Part shown: positions 1 to 5,701 of the stretch, in pieces
Layout of the letters: every line of letters starts with the position of its first letter
How positions within the stretch are numbered: position 1 is the first letter of the stretch
Assembly (NCBI GenBank): GCA_007126835.1
Contig: SLAO01000078.1
Coordinates: 1 to 7,126 of the forward strand
Origin: Nitriliruptorales bacterium
GTDB lineage: Bacteria; Actinomycetota; Nitriliruptoria; Euzebyales; Egibacteraceae
DNA: 7,126 nt
Direction: 5' to 3'
Translations under genes and position numbers: made by a program
The notes under the pieces: model-generated
Databases searched by the model: none
Told to the model about the DNA's origin: nothing
Seen by the model: the letters and a program-made list of their open reading frames with translations, nothing else

Positions 1-405
1 ATCCCCGTGCGCCAGTTCATGACCGAGCTGCGCGAGGAGTTCGCCGCGCTGGGCATGGACGAGAAGTTCCTCCAGCGCAACGTCAACGAGGGCTTCTCCG
101 GCGGCGAGAAGAAGCGTTTCGAGATCCTGCAGATGGCGATGCTCAAGCCGAAGATCGCCGTGCTCGACGAGACCGATTCGGGTCTCGACATCGACGCGGT
201 GCGCATCGTGGCCGAGGGCGTCAACCGGCTGTCGGGTCCCCAGCTCGGCACGTTGATCATCACCCACTACACCCGCATCCTGAACTACATCACCCCCGAC
301 CGGGTGCACGTGATGAGCGAGGGGCGCATCGTGCAGTCGGGCGGCAAGGAGCTGGCCGACGAGCTCGAGGCCCGGGGCTACGAGCACTTGAAGGCGAGCG
401 CGTAG
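1..405 (+). CDS. sufC: Fe-S cluster assembly ATPase SufC, C-terminal half (5' end outside window)
   Basis: This is the ABC-type ATPase of the cytosolic SufBCD scaffold complex, which uses ATP hydrolysis to drive cluster assembly on SufB/SufD. The reading frame is open from base 1, so the gene begins upstream; 134 residues are visible, about half of the usual 250-260. The Walker A motif is therefore missing from view. In visible-residue numbering, the ABC signature SGGEKKR is at 33-39, the Walker B/D-loop block IAVLDETDSGLD at 52-63 with the catalytic Glu at about 57, and the H-loop ITHY at 87-90. The stretch NEGFSGGEKKR and the ending with SGGKELADELEARGY are characteristic of SufC rather than of other ABC ATPases. 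A GTG at base 7 is an internal Val codon, not the start. sufS follows after about 50 bases on the same strand. Confidence 0.95.
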   Translation: MPVRQFMTELREEFAALGMDEKFLQRNVNEGFSGGEKKRFEILQMAMLKPKIAVLDETDSGLDIDAVRIVAEGVNRLSGPQLGTLIITHYTRILNYITPDRVHVMSEGRIVQSGGKELADELEARGYEHLKASA

Positions 406-443
406 CCTGGGAGCAACGGCCCGCCACGTCGGGTCGACCGCGT

Positions 444-453
444 AGGAGCGAGG
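444..453 (+). promoter_or_regulatory. Ribosome binding site of sufS
   Basis: AGGAG at 444-448 followed by GAGG at 450-453 gives good spacing (10 and 5 bases) to the ATG at 459. The in-frame GTG at 453 is only 4 bases from AGGAG and overlaps the second purine run, so the site favours the ATG as the sufS start. Confidence 0.6.
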
Positions 454-458
454 TGGCG

Positions 459-1688
459 ATGGACGCGACGACGATCCGCAAGGACTTCCCGATCCTTGAT
501 CGGGCCGTGCACGGACGTCCGCTGGTCTACCTCGACTCGGCGGCGACGTCGCAGACGCCCAACGCCGTGACCGAGGCGATGACGCGCTACTACGAGGAGG
601 CCAACGCCAACGTCCACCGTGGGGTTCACGCGCTGGCCGAGGAGGCCACCGAGCGCTACGAAGGCGCTCGTGCGCGGATCGCCCGCTTCGTCGGCGCGGA
701 CCCCCGCGGGGTGGTCTTCACCAAGAACGCAACCGAGGGCTTCAACCTGCTGGCCTACAGCTACGCCCGCCGCCGACTCGGCCCCGGCGACGTGCTGCTG
801 TCGACCGAGATGGAGCACCACGCCAACCTCGTGCCCTGGCAGCTCGTCGCCGAGGACGCCGGCTTCGAGATCCGCTACGTGCCGGTCAGCGCCGAGGGCG
901 AGCTCGACCGTGAGACGTTCTCCGCTGAGGTCGCCACCGGTCGGGTCAAGCTGTTCACGGTGACGGCGATGTCCAACGTGCTGGGGACGATCAACCCCGT
1001 GGACGAGCTGGCCGCCGAGGTCAAGGCGGCGCGAAGCGACGCCGTCGTGGTCGTCGACGGAGCGCAGTCGGTCCCGCACCTGCCGACCGACGTCACCGCC
1101 TTCGGCGCTGACGCGCTGTGCTTCTCGGGTCACAAGATGCTGGGGCCGACCGGCATCGGGGTGCTCACCGCCAAGCCCGAGCTGCTCGAGTCGATCCCGC
1201 CGTTCCTCGGCGGTGGCGAGATGATCTCCAACGTCACCCTCGAGGGGGCGACGTTCAACGAAGTGCCCTACAAGTTCGAGGCGGGCACCCCCCCCATCGC
1301 CGAGGCCGTCGGCCTCGGCGCCGCCGTGGACTACCTCGACGGGATCGGCATGGAGGCAGTCCGCGCCCACGAGGTCAGCCTCATCGAGGCGGTGTTGCCG
1401 GCGCTCGACCAGGTGGACGGCGTCACGGTGCACGGGCCCACCGACGCGAGCCGTCGCGGCGCGACGTTCAGCTTCGCGGTCGAAGGCCTGCACCCGCACG
1501 ACATCGGCACGATCATGGACCGCGAAGGCGTGGCGGTCCGCGCCGGCCACCACTGCGCGAAGCCGCTGATGCGCCAGCTCGGATCCCCGGCGACGACTCG
1601 CGCGTCCTTCTACCTGTACAACACCCCCGACGAGATCGATGCGCTCGTGGACGCCATCCGGGCGACGCAGCGGTTCTTCGACATCTAG
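459..1688 (+). CDS. sufS: SufS-type group II cysteine desulfurase
   Basis: A PLP-dependent enzyme that removes sulfur from L-cysteine, giving alanine and an enzyme-bound persulfide that feeds the SUF machinery. The ATG at 459 is preferred on its ribosome binding site; a GTG at 453 would add two residues. From this ATG the protein is 409 residues, the normal length. Lys226 in SGHKMLGP is the PLP Schiff-base lysine, Asp200 and Gln203 in VDGAQ contact the cofactor, and the EHHANLVPW block at 119-127 supplies the histidine over the ring. Cys366 in RAGHHCAKP is the persulfide-carrying cysteine and Arg381 in TTRASFYLYN is the substrate-carboxylate arginine. These positions match E. coli SufS (K226, C364, R379) within two residues. 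The next gene encodes SufU, the usual sulfur acceptor of SufS in Gram-positive bacteria and actinobacteria. Confidence 0.96.
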   Translation: MDATTIRKDFPILDRAVHGRPLVYLDSAATSQTPNAVTEAMTRYYEEANANVHRGVHALAEEATERYEGARARIARFVGADPRGVVFTKNATEGFNLLAYSYARRRLGPGDVLLSTEMEHHANLVPWQLVAEDAGFEIRYVPVSAEGELDRETFSAEVATGRVKLFTVTAMSNVLGTINPVDELAAEVKAARSDAVVVVDGAQSVPHLPTDVTAFGADALCFSGHKMLGPTGIGVLTAKPELLESIPPFLGGGEMISNVTLEGATFNEVPYKFEAGTPPIAEAVGLGAAVDYLDGIGMEAVRAHEVSLIEAVLPALDQVDGVTVHGPTDASRRGATFSFAVEGLHPHDIGTIMDREGVAVRAGHHCAKPLMRQLGSPATTRASFYLYNTPDEIDALVDAIRATQRFFDI

Positions 1689-1692
1689 CCGC

Positions 1693-1698
1693 GGGAGG
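1693..1698 (+). promoter_or_regulatory. Ribosome binding site of sufU, deciding a GTG start
   Basis: GGGAGG at 1693-1698 lies 8 bases before the GTG at 1707 but 14 bases before the ATG at 1713, so GTG is the better start even though an ATG follows two codons later. Confidence 0.6.
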
Positions 1699-1706
1699 GC
1701 AGCCCG

Positions 1707-2186
1707 GTGAGCATGGAAGACCTCTACCACGACATCATCCTCGACCACTACAAGAGCCCCCGGAACCGGGCTCCAGAGCTCGAGGGCTCGCAGGTGCACG
1801 TGCACCACTCCAACCCGCTGTGCGGCGACGAGCTCGACCTGCGCCTGCGCGTGTCCGACGACACTGTCGATGCGGTCGCCTTCGACGGGGAGGGCTGCTC
1901 GATCTCCATGGCGTCGGCGTCGGCGATGAGCCAGGCGGTTGCTGGACGCGAGCTCGGCGACGCCGAGGATCTCGCCGAGGCGTTTCGCCTCATGATGCAT
2001 GGCGAGGGCGTCAAACGAGAGGACGACCTGCTCGACGGCATCGCCTTTCAGGGAGTTGCCAAGTTCCCCGTCCGCGTGAAATGCGCCTTGCTGGGCTGGA
2101 TGGCGCTGCGTGACGCGATCGAGTCCTACCGCAGCGGCGAGGAAGCTCGCCGCGTGACCTACGACGACGGGGACGAGCCCGCGTGA
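1707..2186 (+). CDS. sufU: SufU, zinc-dependent sulfurtransferase partner of SufS
   Basis: SufU belongs to the IscU/NifU N-terminal fold. In actinobacteria and Firmicutes it acts as a Zn-dependent acceptor that takes the persulfide sulfur from SufS, rather than as a true cluster scaffold. The protein is 159 residues, slightly longer than the Bacillus protein. Its start MSMEDLYHDIILDHYKSPRN is the family N-terminus. The zinc and sulfur ligands are all present: Cys39 and Asp41 in NPLCGDELDL, Cys64 in GEGCSIS, and Cys126 in VKCALLGW. Their spacing is identical to Cys41/Asp43/Cys66/Cys128 of B. subtilis SufU. The long insert before the last cysteine, roughly residues 95-120, separates SufU from IscU. 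It starts 18 bases after sufS and almost certainly shares its transcript. Confidence 0.95.
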   Translation: MSMEDLYHDIILDHYKSPRNRAPELEGSQVHVHHSNPLCGDELDLRLRVSDDTVDAVAFDGEGCSISMASASAMSQAVAGRELGDAEDLAEAFRLMMHGEGVKREDDLLDGIAFQGVAKFPVRVKCALLGWMALRDAIESYRSGEEARRVTYDDGDEPA

Positions 2187-2226
2187 GGGCGCTGTTCCCA
2201 CCTCGGCCTGCAGGGAGGCACGAACG

Positions 2227-2640
2227 ATGACTGACATGCGTGGTTGGCCCGTCGACGAGGGCAGCGGCCAGGGCGGTGGCGGCACCGCCCAGGCGTTCGC
2301 CGACGTCGAGACCGACGAGCGCGGCTTCCCGACCGAGGAAGCGATGCGCGAGACCCTCAAGGCGGTGATGGACCCCGAGATCGGGATCGACATCGTCAAC
2401 CTGGGCTTGCTCTACGAGGTCAGCGTCGATGATGACGGCAAGGCCCACGTGCAGATGACCCTGACGACGATGGGCTGCCCGCTGACCGAGCTCATCCACC
2501 AGCAGGTGACGCTCGTGCTCACCCGCCTGCCCGGCATCACCGAAGCGGACGTGGAGTTCGTCTTCAGCCCGCCGTGGTCGACGGACATGATCTCCGAGGA
2601 GGCCAAGGAAGAGCTGCGGGCCATGGGGTTCAACGTCTAG
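2227..2640 (+). CDS. sufT: SufT-type MIP18/DUF59 family Fe-S maturation factor
   Basis: A single-domain DUF59 (MIP18-like) protein of 137 residues, an auxiliary factor for Fe-S protein maturation; homologues close SUF operons in many actinobacteria, for example Rv1466 of Mycobacterium tuberculosis. The domain covers about residues 36-137. Diagnostic blocks are DPEIGIDIVNLGLLYEV (49-65), TTMGCPLTELI (80-90) with the conserved Cys84, and PPWSTDMISEEAKEELRAMG (115-134). A low-complexity, Gly-rich N-terminal tail of about 35 residues precedes the domain; such tails vary and are probably disordered. The ATG at 2227 has GGGAGG 8 bases upstream. The same family includes PaaD of the phenylacetate pathway, but this gene's position directly after sufU argues for SufT. 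Its precise biochemical role is inferred from the family and context. Confidence 0.9.
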   Translation: MTDMRGWPVDEGSGQGGGGTAQAFADVETDERGFPTEEAMRETLKAVMDPEIGIDIVNLGLLYEVSVDDDGKAHVQMTLTTMGCPLTELIHQQVTLVLTRLPGITEADVEFVFSPPWSTDMISEEAKEELRAMGFNV

Positions 2641-2652
2641 CCCACGCCAACC

Positions 2653-3273
2653 GTGGCTGACCCCGTCGAGCTCGTCGGCTATCTCGCATCCGCGCTGATC
2701 GTGATCAGCCTGATGATGAGCTCGGTGCTGAAGCTGCGCGTCGTCAACCTCGTCGGCGCCGTGATCTTCGCGACCTACGGCGTGCTCATCGCGTCGTTGC
2801 CGGTGGTGCTGACCAACGGCGCGATCACGGTGATCAACGTCGCCCACTTGAGCAGGTTGTGGCGCCAGCGCGCCGGCGAGACCTACTTCGAGGTGGTCGA
2901 CGTCGCACCTGACTCCGAGCTGCTTCGACGCTTCGTGGAGTTCCACGCCGACGACATCGCGAACTTCCAGCCTGAGTTCACCGGGGTCCGCAGCGACCAC
3001 CTCGCCTGGATGGTGCTGCACGAGGCCGCGCCGGTCGGGGTGGTGCTCGCGTCGCGCACGACCGAGCACGAGGCGCACATCGAGCTCGATTACGTCACCG
3101 AAGCCCACCGTGACTTCACCCCGGGCGCGGTGCTGTTCGGCGACTCCCGGGCGTTTGAGTCCCACGGGATCACCCGGGTGACCAGCACGGAAGGCAGCGC
3201 CGCTCATCGGCGCTACCTGGAGCGCATGGGGTTCGCCCATGACGGCGAGCGCTGGGTGCGCGAGGTGCCGTGA
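2653..3273 (+). CDS. YgjV-family membrane protein with C-terminal GNAT-like domain
   Basis: A 206-residue protein in two parts. Residues 5-70 form about three membrane helices (about 5-24, 29-49 and 51-67) with the YgjV-family pattern VGYLASALIVISLMMSSV, a K/R-rich turn, then VNLVGAVIFATYG. Residues 78-206 are soluble and resemble a GNAT acetyltransferase fold: IELDYVTEAHRD at 143-154 looks like the strand and loop that bind acetyl-CoA, and HRRYLERMGF at 185-194 is the usual C-terminal GNAT element. The acyl-CoA loop is not a clean R/Q-x-x-G-x-G/A motif, so catalytic activity is uncertain. Similar two-part proteins exist in other bacteria, as far as I recall, without known function. The GTG start lies 12 bases after sufT and has no clear Shine-Dalgarno sequence, suggesting translation coupled to sufT. 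A link to Fe-S assembly is only positional. Confidence 0.75.
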   Translation: MADPVELVGYLASALIVISLMMSSVLKLRVVNLVGAVIFATYGVLIASLPVVLTNGAITVINVAHLSRLWRQRAGETYFEVVDVAPDSELLRRFVEFHADDIANFQPEFTGVRSDHLAWMVLHEAAPVGVVLASRTTEHEAHIELDYVTEAHRDFTPGAVLFGDSRAFESHGITRVTSTEGSAAHRRYLERMGFAHDGERWVREVP

Positions 3274-3377
3274 CCGACGATGCGGCGTGACCGACGATGC
3301 GGCGTGACCGACGATGCGGCGTGACCGACGATGCGGCGTGACCGACGATGCGGCGTGACCGACGATGCGGCGTGACC
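3270..3377. repeat. 17-bp tandem direct repeat, six perfect copies plus a partial
   Basis: The unit GTGACCGACGATGCGGC occurs at 3270, 3287, 3304, 3321, 3338 and 3355 without a single mismatch, followed by a partial GTGACC at 3372-3377. The first copy includes the TGA stop of the upstream gene, so that stop is provided by the array. There are no spacers, so it is not CRISPR-like, and the unit is not itself palindromic. Each unit reads GTG ACC GAC GAT GCG GCG TGA into the next, making a chain of six-codon micro-ORFs that overlap by GTGA. Perfect identity points to recent expansion by replication slippage. It lies between convergent genes, so a promoter role is unlikely. Confidence 0.95.
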
Positions 3378-3379
3378 CC

Positions 3380-3397
3380 CCGGTAGGGCCTTACCGG
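3380..3397. terminator. Hairpin between convergent genes, possible bidirectional terminator
   Basis: CCGGTA (3380-3385) pairs perfectly with TACCGG (3392-3397) around the six-base loop GGGCCT. It sits right after the repeat array and 10 bases from the stop codon of the minus-strand regulator, where a terminator serving both converging transcripts would be expected. There is no T tract on either side and the stem is only 6 bp, so it is at best a U-less terminator of the kind seen in high-GC actinobacteria. Confidence 0.4.
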
Positions 3398-3407
3398 AAG
3401 CGGGTCG

Positions 3408-4178
3408 TCAGGCCGACCGCGCAGGGTCTGCGATCTGCACGATCACGCCGGCGCTGCTGAAGCGGTCGACGTGCCTGTCTGAGATCGACACGTCCGTCAA
3501 CAAGCGCACCCCTGCGGGCAGCGGGGTCCACCAGTCGTGGGGGGCGCTGGAGAGCTTGCTGGCGTCGGCGACAACGGTCACCCGCCGGCCCGCGCGCAAC
3601 AGGCGCCCCTTCCATGAGCTGTGCAGCAGCGAGGGGCAGTTCAGTCCTTGGGCTGGATCGAGCGCGTCGGCGCCAACGAACACATGGTCGGCCGTGAAGA
3701 GCTCGAGCGCTCGTTCGGCCAGAGGCCCCAGCAGGCTCTGGCTGATCGGGCGCAGCGTGCCGCCCGCGACGACGAGCTCGATCCGGTCGCTGTCGCGCAG
3801 CGCGTCCATGACACTGACGCCGTTGGTGAGCACCACGAGGTCGCGCCGCTGACGGAGCTCCCAGGCCAGTAGGCCCGTGGTGGTGCCGGCGTCGAGCAGG
3901 AGGCTGTCTCCGGGGGAGATGTCGGCGGCGGCCGTCCGGGCGATGGCCTGCTTGGCCGCCACGTTGCGGCGCTGCTTCTCCGAGACGTGCCGCTCGGCGG
4001 TCCGGGCCGCCAGCGCCCCGCCGTAGGTCCGGCGGACGAGCCCGTCCTCGGTCAGGCGTCGCAGGTCGCGGCGGATTGTCGCTTCCGAGACGTCGAAGCG
4101 CGCGGAAAGGGCTCGGACGTCGACCTCGCCGGCAGCGAGCTCCGCGAGGATCTGCTTGCGGCGCGTCGTGGCGTTCAC
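3408..4178 (-). CDS. DeoR/GlpR-family transcriptional regulator of the acid-sugar operon
   Basis: A DNA-binding regulator, usually a repressor released by a phosphorylated sugar intermediate. From a GTG at 4178 the protein has 256 residues, the usual size. Residues 5-55 are the winged helix-turn-helix (RRKQILAELAAGEVDVRALS, SEATIRRDLRRLTEDGLVRR, TYGGA), the DeoR signature. Residues 75-235 form the ribose-5-phosphate isomerase-like sensor domain, with DAGTTT (96-101), LTNG (117-120), VAGGTLR (137-143), VGADALD (168-174) and DASK (205-208). An ATG at 4223 would add 15 residues unlike the family and has no ribosome binding site; it also falls inside the palindromic region, so 4178 is preferred but not certain. 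It is divergent from the permease-kinase-dehydrogenase operon and most likely controls it and itself. The effector cannot be read from the sequence. Confidence 0.9.
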   Translation of the reverse strand: MNATTRRKQILAELAAGEVDVRALSARFDVSEATIRRDLRRLTEDGLVRRTYGGALAARTAERHVSEKQRRNVAAKQAIARTAAADISPGDSLLLDAGTTTGLLAWELRQRRDLVVLTNGVSVMDALRDSDRIELVVAGGTLRPISQSLLGPLAERALELFTADHVFVGADALDPAQGLNCPSLLHSSWKGRLLRAGRRVTVVADASKLSSAPHDWWTPLPAGVRLLTDVSISDRHVDRFSSAGVIVQIADPARSA

Positions 4179-4327
4179 AGCCGTCCCGACTTGAACAGAA
4201 TGATCATCCACAGCGGTGATCATTGCATGATATATGCATGTAATGCTTCAATACATGCGTACTTCGATCAAAGCAAGGCAGCACAAGACCCGCAGCCGAG
4301 TCGAACAGTCGACGGAGGGAGCGAGCC
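4179..4327. promoter_or_regulatory. Divergent promoter region of regulator and catabolic operon
   Basis: These 149 bases separate the regulator from the permease. The part from about 4190 to 4275 is clearly AT-richer than everything else in the window, as expected of a promoter in a high-GC genome. I see no convincing pair of -35 and -10 hexamers on either strand; TTGCAT at 4223-4228 is a possible -35-like element, but no good -10 sits at the right distance. Purine-rich GGAGGGA at 4314-4320 is the ribosome binding site of the permease gene, 9 bases (from the end of GGAGG) before its ATG. Confidence 0.65.
4200..4258. promoter_or_regulatory. Cluster of overlapping palindromes, candidate DeoR-type operators
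   Basis: Two 23-bp imperfect palindromes overlap here. The first, at 4222-4244, has the form ATT-N-CATG-N7-CATG-N-AAT. The second, at 4236-4258, has perfect outer arms GCATGTA and TACATGC and inner TG/CA pairs. They share the CATG at 4237-4240, with centres 14 bp apart. A 13-bp palindrome ATCAT-TGC-ATGAT (4219-4231) overlaps the first, and TGATCAT occurs twice, at 4201-4207 and 4217-4223. Position between divergent genes and beside a DeoR regulator makes operator function likely. Which of them is bound is inference. Confidence 0.6.
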
Positions 4328-5701
4328 ATGGAACTGCAGCCGCTGGTTGCGCTGCTGGTGGGCATCGCGCTGATCATCGTCCTCATCATCCGGACGCGCG
4401 TGGGGGCATTCCTCGCGCTGCTTCTCGCCGGCTTGGCCGTGGGGCTGATCAGCGGTTTGCCGCTGGGGGAGACGATCGACGCGATCACCACCGGCTTCGG
4501 CAACACGCTGGCCGCCATCGGGATCGTCATCGGGCTGGGGGTGATGATCGGCAAGCTGCTCGAGGTCTCAGGCGGCGCCGACTCCCTGGCGCAGGCCTTC
4601 ATCCGGGCGTTCGGCCGCAACCGGGAGCAGTGGGCGATGACCGGCACCGGCGCGGTGGTCTCCGTCCCGGTGTTCTGCGACTCGGGCTACGTGATCATGC
4701 ATCCGCTCGCCCGCTCCCTGGCGCGCACCTCAGGACGTTCGTTCGTGATGCTGGCCCTGGCGTTGGGCGCCGGCATGACCATCACGCACCACATGGTGCC
4801 CCCCACGCCCGGGCCGCTGGCGGTCGCTGGGATCCTCGACGTCGACCTGGGACGGCTCATCATCGCGGGCCTGCTGATCTCCATACCGATGGTCCCGGCT
4901 GTGGCCCTCTACGCCAAGTGGATGGGCCCCAAGCTCGACAGCGAGGTCGACCCCGACGTGCGGCATCGCGTCGACCACGGGGAGCCGCCGGAAACGACCG
5001 TCGGCGGTGGCGGCACGGCCACGCAGCAGGAGGTGCAGGTCCAGGCCCCGAACGCGCTCCGCGCGTTCATGCCGCTGCTCGTACCGCTCGTGCTCATCGT
5101 CGGCAACACCGTGACCGAGGCTGTCGCACCTGAGGCCGCATTCGCCGAGTACGCCGGATTCTTTGGCGACCCCGTCGTGGCCTTGATCATCGGCACTCTC
5201 ATCGCGATCTACGCTCTGCTGCCCAGCGCTACGGGGTTCAAGCAGGTCCAGAAGTGGCTGGGCGACGGTGCGGCCGCCGCGGGGCTGATCATCCTCATCA
5301 CCGGCGCGGGTGGGGCGCTCGGGGAGGTGCTGCGCGAGTCGGGCGTCGGCGACGCGCTCGCCGAGGCGGTGCTGGACATGCCGATCCCCGCCTACATCAT
5401 CCCGTTCCTGGTCGCCACGCTGGTGCGGTTCGCCCAGGGCTCCGGTACGGTCGCGATGATCACCGGCGCGTCGCTGACCGCGCCGCTGCTGCCCGGCCTC
5501 GGCCTCGATCCGCTCGTGGCCGCGCTGGGGGTGACCATCGGCTCGATCTTCTTCAGCTACTTCAACGACTCCTACTTCTGGGTCGTGACGAAGTTCACGG
5601 GGCTCGAGGGCACCGCGGCGCTCAAGGGGTGGAGCGGCATCACCACAGTGCTGTGGGCCGTCGGGTTCGTCTGCCTGAGCATCGCGGCGCTGATTTTGTG
5701 A
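4328..5701 (+). CDS. GntP-family sugar-acid:proton symporter
   Basis: A 457-residue inner-membrane permease of the GntP (gluconate:H+ symporter) family, which imports gluconate and related sugar acids. Almost the whole length is hydrophobic, consistent with the family's 12-14 helices, with one hydrophilic central loop at about 202-242 (acidic, then GGGG). Family blocks are PVFCDSGYVIM (114-124), THHMVPPTPGPLA (153-165), RFAQGSGTVAMITGA (367-381) and FNDSYFWVV (412-420). The ATG has GGAGG 9 bases upstream. Its neighbours, a DUF1537 kinase and a PdxA-type dehydrogenase, suggest that the cargo is a four-carbon sugar acid such as D-threonate or erythronate rather than gluconate. Its TGA stop overlaps the GTG start of the kinase gene, and the divergent DeoR regulator probably controls its transcription. 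Confidence 0.93.
   Translation: MELQPLVALLVGIALIIVLIIRTRVGAFLALLLAGLAVGLISGLPLGETIDAITTGFGNTLAAIGIVIGLGVMIGKLLEVSGGADSLAQAFIRAFGRNREQWAMTGTGAVVSVPVFCDSGYVIMHPLARSLARTSGRSFVMLALALGAGMTITHHMVPPTPGPLAVAGILDVDLGRLIIAGLLISIPMVPAVALYAKWMGPKLDSEVDPDVRHRVDHGEPPETTVGGGGTATQQEVQVQAPNALRAFMPLLVPLVLIVGNTVTEAVAPEAAFAEYAGFFGDPVVALIIGTLIAIYALLPSATGFKQVQKWLGDGAAAAGLIILITGAGGALGEVLRESGVGDALAEAVLDMPIPAYIIPFLVATLVRFAQGSGTVAMITGASLTAPLLPGLGLDPLVAALGVTIGSIFFSYFNDSYFWVVTKFTGLEGTAALKGWSGITTVLWAVGFVCLSIAALIL

Noticed and set aside
406..458. Possible promoter or attenuator between sufC and sufS
   Set aside because: The gap is GC-rich with no promoter hexamers or convincing stem-loop; simple co-transcription explains it.
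378..2399. A 673-codon open frame on the minus strand, opposite sufS, sufU and sufT
   Set aside because: It is antisense to three well-supported genes, its translation is rich in Arg, His, Val and Gly with no recognisable domain, and long antisense frames are expected in high-GC coding DNA.
2011..3240. A 409-codon minus-strand open frame opposite sufU, sufT and the membrane-protein gene
   Set aside because: Same reasoning: low-complexity, charged translation with no family motif, opposite real genes.
3270..3377. CRISPR array or plasmid-type iterons
   Set aside because: The 17-bp units abut without spacers, no cas genes are near, and there is no replication initiator gene or DnaA box nearby.
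4234..5133. A 299-codon plus-strand frame overlapping the permease
   Set aside because: It is a frame-shifted shadow of the GntP gene; translation is Arg/Gly/His-rich, without membrane helices or motifs.
5254..5697. N-terminal extension of the kinase reading frame into the permease gene
   Set aside because: The extension translates to Arg/Gly/Ala-rich sequence with no similarity to DUF1537, whose normal N-terminus begins just after the GTG at 5698.
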